In this document: positions 16,183-24,055 of the stretch, piece by piece
Position numbering within the stretch: position 1 is the first letter of the stretch
How the letters are laid out: every line of letters starts with the position of its first letter
From: Paracoccaceae bacterium
GTDB lineage: Bacteria; Pseudomonadota; Alphaproteobacteria; Rhodobacterales; Rhodobacteraceae
Direction of reading: 5' to 3'
Assembly: GCA_020637675.1 (NCBI GenBank)
Contig: JACKKD010000003.1
Coordinates: 868,001-932,000, forward strand
Length of the DNA stretch: 64,000 bases
Notes under the pieces: generated by a model
Databases searched by the model: none
What the model was told of the DNA's origin: nothing
Seen by the model: only the letters and a program-made list of their open reading frames with translations
Translations under genes and position numbers: made by a program

Positions 16183-17583
16183 ATGGACAAGGTACAGGAG
16201 ACCCGAAAGACAGGGCCGGCGCGCGGCGTGATGGCTGGGTTGGCGTTGACCACGCTTCTTGGTGCCCTCGGCATCAGCGGCGCCAACATCGCGCTGCCGG
16301 ACATCGCGGCGGACCTTGGCGCAAGCTTCGCCGGCGCCCAGTGGGTGACGATCGCCTACCTTCTGAGCGTGACGACGCTGGTCGTCGGGGCCGGACAACT
16401 GGGCGACCGCTTCGGCCACCGGCGGGTTCTGGGCGGGGGGATCGCGCTCTTCTCCCTCGCCTCGGTGGTTTGTGCCGCGGCGCCGACCCTGCCGGTCCTC
16501 GTCGCAGCGCGGGCGGCGCAGGGTGCGGGGGCGGCGGCGATGATGGCGCTGACCGTCGCGCTCGCCCGCGACACCGCACCGGAGGGCAAGGCCGGACGCG
16601 CCATCGGGATTCTCGGGTCGATGTCGGCGGTCGGGACCGCCCTCGGTCCGGCGCTCGGCGGTCTCCTGATCGGGGCGGCCGGCTGGCGGGCGGTCTTCGT
16701 CGTCTTGATGGCCGCAGGGGTGGTCGCGATGCTGACGGTGCGCCGGTTCCTGCCGGCGACCGGCACCGCGCGGCAAGTGCCGTCCTTCGACCGCGCCGGC
16801 ATGGCGGTGCTCGCGCTGACGCTCGGCGCCTATGCGATGGCGCTCACGCTGGACGATGCCCGGGGCGCGCTGCGCGCGGCGCTCCTCCTTCTCGCGGTTG
16901 CGGGCGGCGCGCTCTTCCTGCGCGTCGAGGCGCGCGCGGAACGGCCGATGATCGCGCCGGCCGCGCTGCGCGATCCGGTGATGGCCGCGGGGCTCGCAAT
17001 GAACGCGGTGGTAGCGGCGGTGATGATGGCGACGCTGGTTGTCGGGCCGTTCGTCCTGTCGCGCGGCCTCGGACTCGACCCGGGACACGTCGGCGCCGTG
17101 ATGGCGGTGGGGCCGGTGCTCGCGGCCTTGAGCGGCCTTCCCGCCGGCCGGACCGTGGACCGCTTCGGCGCGGCGAGGATGGCTGTCGCCGGCATCGCCC
17201 TGATGGCTGCTGGCAGCATGGCCTTCGCGGTGCTGCCGGGCATCGCCGGCGTTGGCGGCTATGTTGCAGCGATGGCCATCCTGACGCCGGGATACCAGCT
17301 TTTCCTTGCGGCCAACACGACGGCGATCATGGCGGATGCAGGGCCCGACCGGAAGGGAACGGTCTCCGGGCTTCTCAACCTGTCGCGGAACCTCGGTCTG
17401 ATCACCGGGGCAGCAGCGATGGGGGCGCTTTTCGCCCTGGCGGTCGGGACGCCCGACATCGGAGCCGCCCGCCCCGAGGCCGTCGTGCAGGGCCTCGCCG
17501 TGACCTTTGCCACCGCCACCGCCTGCCTCGCCGGGGCGATCGTCCTTGCGACCACCGGGGCGCTGCGGCCGCGCGAGGCCTGA
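16183..17583 (+). CDS. MFS multidrug efflux transporter (DHA2-like)
   Basis: A 466-residue inner-membrane drug:proton antiporter with about 14 predicted helices. Features are GANIALPDIAADLGAS after helix 1, the motif A loop GQLGDRFGHRRVL between helices 2 and 3, and the antiporter motif C-like GTALGPALGGLLIGAAGWRAVF. Length and layout fit the DHA2 (EmrB/QacA) group. It is divergently transcribed from the MerR-family regulator across a SoxR-type operator, so it is probably induced by its substrate. The short 5' leader with AGGAGAC is the ribosome site. Confidence 0.88.
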   Translation: MDKVQETRKTGPARGVMAGLALTTLLGALGISGANIALPDIAADLGASFAGAQWVTIAYLLSVTTLVVGAGQLGDRFGHRRVLGGGIALFSLASVVCAAAPTLPVLVAARAAQGAGAAAMMALTVALARDTAPEGKAGRAIGILGSMSAVGTALGPALGGLLIGAAGWRAVFVVLMAAGVVAMLTVRRFLPATGTARQVPSFDRAGMAVLALTLGAYAMALTLDDARGALRAALLLLAVAGGALFLRVEARAERPMIAPAALRDPVMAAGLAMNAVVAAVMMATLVVGPFVLSRGLGLDPGHVGAVMAVGPVLAALSGLPAGRTVDRFGAARMAVAGIALMAAGSMAFAVLPGIAGVGGYVAAMAILTPGYQLFLAANTTAIMADAGPDRKGTVSGLLNLSRNLGLITGAAAMGALFALAVGTPDIGAARPEAVVQGLAVTFATATACLAGAIVLATTGALRPREA

Positions 17584-17686
17584 GGGACATGCGCCGGCGC
17601 GGAAGTGGAGCCATCCCGTCCGCGAGCCTCTTGCGCGGACCGCCGTCATTCGGGATAAGGAGCCCGGACCATGACGGAGTTTGCCC

Positions 17687-17998
17687 ATGCGTGCGCGCAT
17701 CTACCAGCCATCCCGCAATGCGATGCAATCCGGGATGGCCAAGACCCGCCAGTGGATCCTGGAGTTCGCCCCGTCCGAGGAGCGCCAGGTCGATCCCCTG
17801 ATGGGCTGGACCGGTTCGGGTGACACCCAGACCCAGGTCCGCCTTCGCTTCGAAAGCCGCGCGGAAGCCGAGGACTACGCCCGGGTACACGGGATCGACT
17901 ACATCGTGACCGAACCGCACAAGCGCCAGCCGAACATCCGCCCGCGCGGTTATGGCGAGAACTTCGCCACCGATCGCCGCAGCCCCTGGACCCACTGA
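17687..17998 (+). CDS. NDUFS4-like complex I accessory subunit (ETC complex I subunit)
   Basis: A 103-residue protein of the alphaproteobacterial/mitochondrial NDUFS4 (18-kDa) family. It starts MRARIYQPSRNAMQSG and has KTRQWILEFAP, PLMGWTGSGDTQTQVRLRF (the diagnostic GWTxSxDT segment) and AEDYARVHGIDYIV. It binds the peripheral arm of NADH:quinone oxidoreductase near the NADH-oxidising module. GGAG sits 8 bases before the ATG. It is monocistronic with a terminator downstream; nuo genes are not in the window. Confidence 0.9.
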   Translation: MRARIYQPSRNAMQSGMAKTRQWILEFAPSEERQVDPLMGWTGSGDTQTQVRLRFESRAEAEDYARVHGIDYIVTEPHKRQPNIRPRGYGENFATDRRSPWTH

Positions 17999-18030
17999 TC
18001 CGGCATGGCCGGGAGCCTCACCACCGGACG

Positions 18031-18064
18031 CGGGGCGCAGGCAACGGCGCCCCGTTTGTCTTCC
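18031..18064 (+). terminator. terminator after the NDUFS4-like gene
   Basis: Stem CGGGGCGC / GCGCCCCG (18031-18038 with 18047-18054) followed by TTTGTCTT, 32 bases after the stop. Confidence 0.65.
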
Positions 18065-18084
18065 GGACGCCACGGGAAGATTTC

Positions 18085-19539
18085 ATGATCCGATCGCTTA
18101 CCGCTTTCGCACTGCTGTGCTCCACCGCCGTGCCCCTTTCCGCTGCGCCGGCAACGCCCGAGGGGGCGGCCGCGATCGACAGCGCGCTTGCCACCTATCT
18201 CGGTCGGGCGCCGGGCGTGATCGCCGTTGTCCCGGAGGGGGACAGCTACGCCGTGACACTCGATCCCGCGCCCTGGATTGCGCTGGCCGGTCAAGGCATC
18301 ACGGCCGAGGTCTCGCCCTTCCACTTCCGGCTCACCGACAACGGCGACGGCACCTGGGCCGTGGCGCAGAACGAGCGTCTGTCGATCAGGCTCGACGTTC
18401 CCGGCAGGCTCACCTTCGAGGCTGCGGCGGAAGAGATGGCGATGGACTGCACCTTCGACACGGCGCTCATGGCCTGCCGCACTTCGGCGACGACGGCGAG
18501 CGGGGTCACCTCGCGCCAGACCCAGACGGAGCCGGACGGGACAGTGACCGAGGTGCACTACGACGTCGCTACCGTTTCGGCGGAGACTTCGGCCGAAGCC
18601 GCCGTAACAGGCAGCGGGGTCGACGCCGAGATGCGATACGCCGCGGAGGGCATTGCCGAGACGATCCGCGTCATGCCCGGCACGGGTGGCGGCGAAGCGA
18701 TGCCGCTCAGCGCCGACATCACTGTCGCGGGCTATGCCGCCACAGCCGAGGGAAGGGCACTGCGGACCGAGGCGCTCTATGCGCTCCTCGCCTGGTTCGT
18801 CGCTCATCCCTCGGAAGCGGCGATCAAGGCGGATACCGACGGTTTGAAGGCGACGCTCCGCCGGGCGCTTCCGCTGTGGTCGTCGCTCTCGGGCAAGGGC
18901 GAGGCGCGTGACGTTGGCGTGACGACCCCCTTTGGCGCCGGCTCGGCCGAAAGCTTCGCCTTCGCCCTCGACATGAGCGGCGCTGTCTCCGACGGACATT
19001 TCCGCGAAAGTGCCACGGTCAAGGGGCTGAAGCTCCCGACCGAACTCATGCCGGCCTGGGTGCCGCCTCTTGTCCCGTTCGATGCGGCGATCGACGTCGC
19101 CGTCTCGGGCTTCGATCTCGCGGCACCGGCGGCGCTGCTTCTCGACGCGATCGGACCGGATTTCGAGCCGGGCGCGGACTTTGACGCGAAACTCCTCGCG
19201 GCGCTTCTGCCCGAGGGCAAGGTCACCATCACCCTTGCCCCGCAGGGAGTCCGGACGCCGACCTATGCGTTCGACTACGAGGGCGGTTTCGACGCGGGTC
19301 CCGGCCGGATGCCCGAGGGCCAGGTCACGGTTGGGGCGACGGGCATCGACGCCACGCTCGAGGCGCTGAACGCGGCGCCGGAGGATGTGCGGTCGGGTGC
19401 CGTTCCGGGCATCATGATGCTGCGCGGCATGGCGAAGCCCGCTGGCGTCGGCCGCTTCGTCTGGGACATCGAGATGACGGCCGACGGCAAAGTGCTGGTG
19501 AACGGCACCGACATGTCCGCGCTGGCGAAGATGCAATGA
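18085..19539 (+). CDS. DUF2125 family exported protein
   Basis: A 484-residue periplasmic protein. The signal peptide is MIRSLTAFALLCSTAVPLSAA. The body is a long beta-rich repeat architecture with TVTEVHYDVATVSAE and PFDAAIDVAVSGFDLAAPA segments, resembling the DUF2125 family of alphaproteobacteria. These may be AsmA/lipid-transfer-like in shape, but no function is established. A second copy of DUF2125 is commonly found elsewhere in such genomes. A single cysteine pair (MDCTFDTALMAC) probably forms a disulfide. The next gene follows after 22 bases in the same direction. Confidence 0.7.
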   Translation: MIRSLTAFALLCSTAVPLSAAPATPEGAAAIDSALATYLGRAPGVIAVVPEGDSYAVTLDPAPWIALAGQGITAEVSPFHFRLTDNGDGTWAVAQNERLSIRLDVPGRLTFEAAAEEMAMDCTFDTALMACRTSATTASGVTSRQTQTEPDGTVTEVHYDVATVSAETSAEAAVTGSGVDAEMRYAAEGIAETIRVMPGTGGGEAMPLSADITVAGYAATAEGRALRTEALYALLAWFVAHPSEAAIKADTDGLKATLRRALPLWSSLSGKGEARDVGVTTPFGAGSAESFAFALDMSGAVSDGHFRESATVKGLKLPTELMPAWVPPLVPFDAAIDVAVSGFDLAAPAALLLDAIGPDFEPGADFDAKLLAALLPEGKVTITLAPQGVRTPTYAFDYEGGFDAGPGRMPEGQVTVGATGIDATLEALNAAPEDVRSGAVPGIMMLRGMAKPAGVGRFVWDIEMTADGKVLVNGTDMSALAKMQ

Positions 19540-19561
19540 GCCCGCTGCCAGGGGGTAAGCC

Positions 19562-20029
19562 ATGAGCCCGCCGGTCATCGCCCGCGCCGATCCCTGCGAT
19601 CCCGAACTCGCGCTCCTGCACGAACGGCACACCGCCGACATGCACGCCGAAACCCCGCCGGAAAGCATCCACATGCTTTCGGCCGATGCACTGGCGCTTC
19701 CGGGGATCGATTTCTTCGTGATCCGAGAGGATGGCCGTCCTGTCGGCATGGGCGCGCTCAAGCGGATCGACCCGGGGCATGCCGAGATTAAGTCGATGCA
19801 TGTGCTGGCCGAGGCGCGGGGGCGGGGGCTGTCGCGGTTCCTGCTCGACCATCTGATTGCCCACGCCCGGGCGGAAGGCTGCCGCCGGATCAGTCTCGAG
19901 ACCGGCGCGGAGCCCATCTTCGCCCCGGCCCGTGCGCTCTACGCCCGGGCAGGCTTTGTCGAATGCGCGCCGTTCGAGGGCTATCGCGAGGATCCCCACA
20001 GCGTCTTCATGACGCTTGGCCTTGCCTGA
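19562..20029 (+). CDS. GNAT family N-acetyltransferase
   Basis: A 155-residue single-domain GNAT enzyme. The acetyl-CoA pyrophosphate loop is VLAEARGRGLSRFLLDHLI (R/Q-x-x-G-x-G/A type), preceded by PGHAEIKSMHV on strand beta-4 and followed by the late strand LYARAGFVECAPFEGY. The pattern matches small-molecule or PhnO/ElaA-like acetyltransferases; the substrate is not predictable. It probably shares a transcript with the DUF2125 gene upstream. tRNA-Arg begins 31 bases after its stop. Confidence 0.85.
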   Translation: MSPPVIARADPCDPELALLHERHTADMHAETPPESIHMLSADALALPGIDFFVIREDGRPVGMGALKRIDPGHAEIKSMHVLAEARGRGLSRFLLDHLIAHARAEGCRRISLETGAEPIFAPARALYARAGFVECAPFEGYREDPHSVFMTLGLA

Positions 20030-20060
20030 AACCGCCGGCTGCCGCTAAAGGGGGCCATGC

Positions 20061-20137
20061 GGTCCCGTAGCTCAGCTGGATAGAGCAGCTGCCTTCTAAG
20101 CAGTAGGTCGGGGGTTCGAGTCCTCCCGGGATCGCCA
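20061..20137 (+). tRNA. tRNA-Arg (anticodon TCT)
   Basis: 77 nt with encoded CCA. Acceptor GGTCCCG pairs with CGGGATC. The D-arm is GCTCAGCTGGATAGAGC; the anticodon loop is CTTCTAA (anticodon TCT, reads AGA); the T-arm GGGGGTTCGAGTCCTCC is canonical. Confidence 0.96.
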
Positions 20138-20406
20138 TCTCTCCCTCTCGCCGGCCGCAGAGACCGTCACGGGCGCCTCGAATCGCCCGCCGGGCTGAGT
20201 CGCGCGACCTGCGTCGCGACGGCCGGGCGCGGCGATCATGGCAGGACAGTGTCCACTTTGTGGCGGGATTTGGGCGGCCGGATGGAGGATTTTCCGGCCG
20301 GAGAGCCGTAATCGGCCGGCGGCGGATTCATTGTGCACGAACGTCAAAGGGGTCTTGTCCAACTAGACAGGTTTGTTGCGGGGGCGAACCGGCGCATAAT
20401 TGCAGG
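20138..20406. other. non-coding stretch downstream of tRNA-Arg
   Basis: No convincing gene. GC-rich with several CCGGCCGG-type palindromes. Near its right end TTGTTG (20373) and CATAAT (20395) form a 16-base-spaced promoter-like pair that would start a transcript near 20407. No duplicate of the tRNA 3' end was found, so there is no sign of an integrated element. Confidence 0.4.
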
Positions 20407-20523
20407 CATAGAGTAACTGATTGTTCTTAAAGGGTTAGCGAGTGCGTTCGGTGCGTAAGAGTGCAGAGGTATTTCCCGAACTGGTCCCGCCCGATTCACA
20501 TGATCGGGCGGGACCAAAGCTTT
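20407..20523 (+). ncRNA. candidate small RNA ending in a 14-bp hairpin
   Basis: Downstream of the promoter-like pair, a 110-base stretch ends in a perfect 14-bp inverted repeat TGGTCCCGCCCGAT / ATCGGGCGGGACCA (20482-20495 with 20503-20516) with a 7-base loop, followed by AAGCTTTT. The stem is much too good for chance, but the U-run is four bases away from it. A small RNA, an attenuator, or the leader of the tiny membrane protein that follows are all possible. Confidence 0.35.
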
Positions 20524-20618
20524 TGTCGGCCGTGATGGACGATATCGACCTCGGGCCGGTGCTGGCCTTCGTCCTCGGAGCGGCGGCCCTGCTGGTCCTT
20601 CTCGCGATCGCGACGTGA
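20442..20618 (+). CDS. possible small tail-anchored membrane protein
   Basis: An open frame of 58 codons starting GTG, with AAAGGG 7 bases upstream. It ends in a single hydrophobic helix (GPVLAFVLGAAALLVLLAIAT). A shorter reading from the ATG at 20535 gives a 27-residue peptide MDDIDLGPVLAF... consisting almost only of the helix. The strong hairpin lies inside the longer version, which argues for the short one. Codon third positions in the helix part are G/C, as in real genes here. I cannot name a family. Confidence 0.35.
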   Translation: MRSVRKSAEVFPELVPPDSHDRAGPKLLSAVMDDIDLGPVLAFVLGAAALLVLLAIAT

Positions 20619-20738
20619 TTGCCCGGGAATGAGCGGCCGGCACGATCCGGCGGCAGCTGACGACCCTCGGCCCGGCGTCGCGCCGGCAGCGCAATTCCCC
20701 CTCGTCACCACGGTCCCGGCGATCGGGTCCGGTCCATC

Positions 20739-21659
20739 TCAACCGCGCGCAAGGATCTCCTCGATCTCGGTCAGCGTCGGCATCGACGCTGCCGCTCCGG
20801 GCCTGGTGACCGAAATCGCGGCCGCCGCGCAGCCGAAACGGACCGCGTCCCGGGGTGCCATGCCGCGCGCGAGCGCAGCCGCGAAGGCGCCGTTGAAGGC
20901 ATCGCCCGCGCCCGTCGTCTCGGCCACCGGACCGGCGTCGAAGGCCGGGACCAGCGTGCTTTCCGACCCGTCGTGATAGAGTGCGCCCTTCTCCCCGAGC
21001 GTCAGGATCACCGTGCCGGCGCCGGCACCGCGCAACGCCGCGGCGGCCGTCCGGGCCTCGTTGAGCGTGGTGACGGGCAGGCCGGTGAGAAGCTCCGCCT
21101 CGGACTCGTTCGGGGTGAGGTAGTCGCAGAGCGCCAGCGTCCCTTCGGGCAGGGGCGCGGCGGGGGCGGGGTTGAGGATGGTCCGCGCACCGCCCGCACG
21201 GGCGATCTGGAGCGCGCGGAGGGCGGCGTCAAGCGGCTGTTCGAGCTGGGTCATGAAGATGGAAGCGCCGGCGATGAGCGGCGCGCGAGCCTCGATGTCG
21301 GCGACCGAGATGCGGCCCGCCGCGCCTGGCGCGATGATGATGGCGTTGTCACCCGTCGCGGCTTCGATGAAGATGGAGGCCGCGCCGGTGTGGCTTTCGG
21401 CGTCTTCCGTCACGTCGGGCGTCACGCCTGCGGCGGCCCAGGTCGCGCGGGCCATTTCTGCAAAGGCGTCCCGGCCGAGGCGGGTGATGATGCGGGCCTC
21501 GCCCCCGGCCTTCGCCGCCCCTACGGCCTGGTTCGATCCCTTGCCACCGGGTCCCATCGCGAATCCGAGGCCCGGCAGCGTCTCTCCCATGCGCGGCTGG
21601 CGTGCGGCGCGGAAGGTGAGGTCGGCCATGAAGACGCCGAGGACCACGATGGCGCCCAT
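20739..21659 (-). CDS. PfkB-family carbohydrate kinase (ribokinase-like)
   Basis: A 306-residue sugar kinase of the ribokinase fold. The N-terminal MGPGGKGSNQAVGAAKAGG is the PfkB signature 1 region. FMTQLEQP follows, and ETTGAGDAFNGAFAAAL is the anion-hole/catalytic-Asp motif. It phosphorylates the hydroxymethyl group of a sugar or keto-sugar acid with ATP. It is the last gene of a leftward seven-gene operon, 3 bases after a sugar-acid dehydratase-like gene. A keto-deoxy sugar acid is therefore as likely a substrate as ribose. Confidence 0.85.
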   Translation of the reverse strand: MGAIVVLGVFMADLTFRAARQPRMGETLPGLGFAMGPGGKGSNQAVGAAKAGGEARIITRLGRDAFAEMARATWAAAGVTPDVTEDAESHTGAASIFIEAATGDNAIIIAPGAAGRISVADIEARAPLIAGASIFMTQLEQPLDAALRALQIARAGGARTILNPAPAAPLPEGTLALCDYLTPNESEAELLTGLPVTTLNEARTAAAALRGAGAGTVILTLGEKGALYHDGSESTLVPAFDAGPVAETTGAGDAFNGAFAAALARGMAPRDAVRFGCAAAAISVTRPGAAASMPTLTEIEEILARG

Positions 21660-21662
21660 CGT

Positions 21663-22898
21663 TCAGTCCTTTCTGGGGGCCCCGCCCTCGAAGAGGTTCG
21701 GGCGGCGGTAGTCGCAGGGCGCTTCCTGCATTTCGAGGTGCAGTTGCTCGCCGGTGTAGGGATGGGCGCGGGCGAGGTCCTCGTCGAAGTCGATGCCGAG
21801 GCCGGGTTCGGTCGGCACGATCACGTAGCCGTCGTCCCAGCGGATCGAATTGCGGACCAGCTTCAGGTGGAAGGCGCCGCCGGTCTCGATCGTCTCGACC
21901 ATGAGGAGGTTCGGGATCGAAGCGCCGAGATGGATGTTGGCCGCCCACTCGACCGGCCCGGCGTAGAGATGGGGTGCGACCTGCGCTGTGAAGGCTTCGG
22001 CGATGACGGCGATCTTCTTGCCCTCCCAGATGCCGCCCGCGCGGCCGAGGGCCGGCTGGAGGATGCGGGCACCGCCGGTCCTGAGCACGGTGGCAAACTC
22101 CGCCTTGGTGGTGAAGCGCTCGCCCGTGGCTACCGGAATCCGCACCGCCTTCTGCACCTCGGCGAAGTCGAGGAGGTTGTCGGGCGGGATCGGCTCCTCG
22201 TACCACAAGGGGCCATAGGGTTCGATCGCCTGGGCGAGCCTTACGGCGCCCGCGACGTTGAACTGGCCGTGGGTGCCGAAAAGGAGGTCGGCCCGGTCGC
22301 CCACCGCCTCGCGGATCGCCCGGCAGAAGGCGACCGAACGGGTGATGTCCGATTGGCTTGGGTCGTGCCCGCCGCGGATCGTGTAGGGGCCGGCGGGGTC
22401 GAATTTCACCGCGGTGAAGCCCATACCGACGAAACGCGCCGCGGCTTCTGCCGCCATGTCGGGGCAGACCCAGAATGCGGCGCTCTCCTTTCCGGGCTCG
22501 GGATATAGGTAGGTGTAGGAGCGGAGCCTTTCATTCATGAGCCCGCCGAGAAGCGCCCAGACCGGGCGGCCCCTCGCCTTGCCGAGAATGTCCCAGCACG
22601 CGATCTCCAGTCCCGAGAAGGCGCCCATGACGGTGGGGTCTGGACGCTGGGTGAAGCCCGACGAAAAAGCGCGGCGGAACATCAGCTCGATCTCTTCGGG
22701 GCTGGTGCCGGCCATGTGTCGGCAGAAGACATCCTCGATGACCGCCGCCATCGCCTTCGGGCCTACGGTCGAGGCATAGCATTCGCCATAGCCCGCGATC
22801 CCGTCGTCGGTGGTGAGCTTGACGAAGAGCCAGTAGCGCCCGCCCCAGCCGGGGGCAGGGGGAGCCACGGTGAAGATTTCGAGATCCTTGAGCCGCAT
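21663..22898 (-). CDS. enolase-superfamily sugar-acid dehydratase (mandelate racemase group)
   Basis: A 411-residue member of the mandelate racemase/muconate lactonising enzyme family. The N-terminal capping domain has VKLTTDDGIAGYGECYAS. The barrel shows AVKFDPAGPY, GTHGQFN, WYEEPIPPDN, ATGERF and APHLYAGPVEW, placing metal ligands and catalytic residues as in galactonate/gluconate/mannonate-type dehydratases. Expected reaction: dehydration of an aldonate to a 2-keto-3-deoxy acid. GGGGAGGA precedes the ATG. Dehydrogenases, hydrolases and a PfkB kinase share the operon, which supports sugar-acid catabolism. Confidence 0.85.
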   Translation of the reverse strand: MRLKDLEIFTVAPPAPGWGGRYWLFVKLTTDDGIAGYGECYASTVGPKAMAAVIEDVFCRHMAGTSPEEIELMFRRAFSSGFTQRPDPTVMGAFSGLEIACWDILGKARGRPVWALLGGLMNERLRSYTYLYPEPGKESAAFWVCPDMAAEAAARFVGMGFTAVKFDPAGPYTIRGGHDPSQSDITRSVAFCRAIREAVGDRADLLFGTHGQFNVAGAVRLAQAIEPYGPLWYEEPIPPDNLLDFAEVQKAVRIPVATGERFTTKAEFATVLRTGGARILQPALGRAGGIWEGKKIAVIAEAFTAQVAPHLYAGPVEWAANIHLGASIPNLLMVETIETGGAFHLKLVRNSIRWDDGYVIVPTEPGLGIDFDEDLARAHPYTGEQLHLEMQEAPCDYRRPNLFEGGAPRKD

Positions 22899-22975
22899 GG
22901 GTCCTCCCCGCCGCCGGGGGCAGACCGACCCGGCACGCCCGAAGGTATTGCGGCCGGGCTGAAAGGGGAAGTGTC

Positions 22976-24055
22976 TCAGAACACGATGACGTTGCGCCGT
23001 GCCGCGCCCGAGCGGGTGTCGTCGATGGCCGCGTTGATCTCGTCGAGCGGCCAGCGGCCGGAGATGAGGGCGTCGAGCTTCAGCCGGCCCTGGCCGCAGA
23101 GGTCGGAGATCCAGGGGATGTCGCGGGCCAGCACGGTGTCGCCCATGAAGGAGCCGAGAATCCGCTGGCCGGTCGCGGCGAGGATCACCGGTTCCCATGC
23201 GGATCGCTGCCCGGAATGCGGCATCCCGACCGCGACGAGGCGCCCGCCTGGGGCGAGATAGCGCGGGGCGGCGTCGTAGGCCGGGATCGCGCCGACCGTC
23301 ACGAGGACGGCGTCGGCGCCGCGGCCGGCGATCCGCTTCGCCGCGGCCCAGGGCTTCGGATCGGTGGCGAGGACGCCATCGGTGGCGCCGAAATCGCGCG
23401 CGGCGGCGAGTTTCTCCCCCGTCATGTCCACCGCGATGATCCGGGCGGCACCGGCGAGGCGCGCGCCCTGGATGGCGTTGAGGCCCACGCCACCCGCGCC
23501 GATGACGACGACGACCTCGCCGGGGCGGATTGCGGCGGTGTTGACGGCGGCGCCGAGGCCGGTGATGACGCCGCAGGAGAGAAGCGAGGCCGCGTCGAGC
23601 GGGATCGCGGCCGGCAGCGGTGCGAGCTGGCTCGCGTGGACGACGACGCGCTCGGCAAAGGCGGCGCAGTTGAGCCCCTGGGCGACGGGGCGGCCATCGC
23701 GAAGGGCAAGCACCGGCGGCAACGCCGGCGGCGCGGTGCAGAGCGTGGGGCGGCCGGATGCGCAGGCGGCGCAGGTGCCGCAGGAGCGGATGAGCGTCAC
23801 GAGGACCGGGTCGCCCTCGGCATGGGCGGTGACGCCGGGGCCGGTGCGGCTGACGTGGCCGGCGGCCTCGTGGCCGTAAACCGCCGGCAGATCGCCGCCC
23901 CATCCGCCGTCGATGTAGGTGATGTCGGAATGGCAGATCGCGCAGGCGGCAAGCGTCACCTCGACCTCGCCGCGGCCCGGCGCGCGCAGGTGCACGGTCT
24001 CGATGCGGAGCGGTTCACCGAAGGTGTGGCAGACGGCGGCGCGGAGCTCTTTCAT
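22976..24055 (-). CDS. zinc-dependent alcohol dehydrogenase (MDR superfamily)
   Basis: A 359-residue zinc alcohol dehydrogenase. Catalytic zinc ligands are in ACAICHSDITY and GHEAAGHV. The structural-zinc lobe is SCGTCAACASGRPTLC. The NAD(H) Rossmann loop is VIGAGGVGLNAIQGA, and MDRs of this type often end VIVF as here. It resembles aryl- or glutathione-type alcohol dehydrogenases (class III group). It starts inside the last codon of the MFS gene (ATGA overlap), so uptake and oxidation are coupled. The substrate is probably the alcohol or sugar brought in by the operon's transporter. Confidence 0.85.
   Translation of the reverse strand: MKELRAAVCHTFGEPLRIETVHLRAPGRGEVEVTLAACAICHSDITYIDGGWGGDLPAVYGHEAAGHVSRTGPGVTAHAEGDPVLVTLIRSCGTCAACASGRPTLCTAPPALPPVLALRDGRPVAQGLNCAAFAERVVVHASQLAPLPAAIPLDAASLLSCGVITGLGAAVNTAAIRPGEVVVVIGAGGVGLNAIQGARLAGAARIIAVDMTGEKLAAARDFGATDGVLATDPKPWAAAKRIAGRGADAVLVTVGAIPAYDAAPRYLAPGGRLVAVGMPHSGQRSAWEPVILAATGQRILGSFMGDTVLARDIPWISDLCGQGRLKLDALISGRWPLDEINAAIDDTRSGAARRNVIVF

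Noticed and set aside
20061..20137. tRNA-Arg as attachment site of an integrated island
   Set aside because: I found no direct repeat of the tRNA 3' end and no integrase in the following genes.
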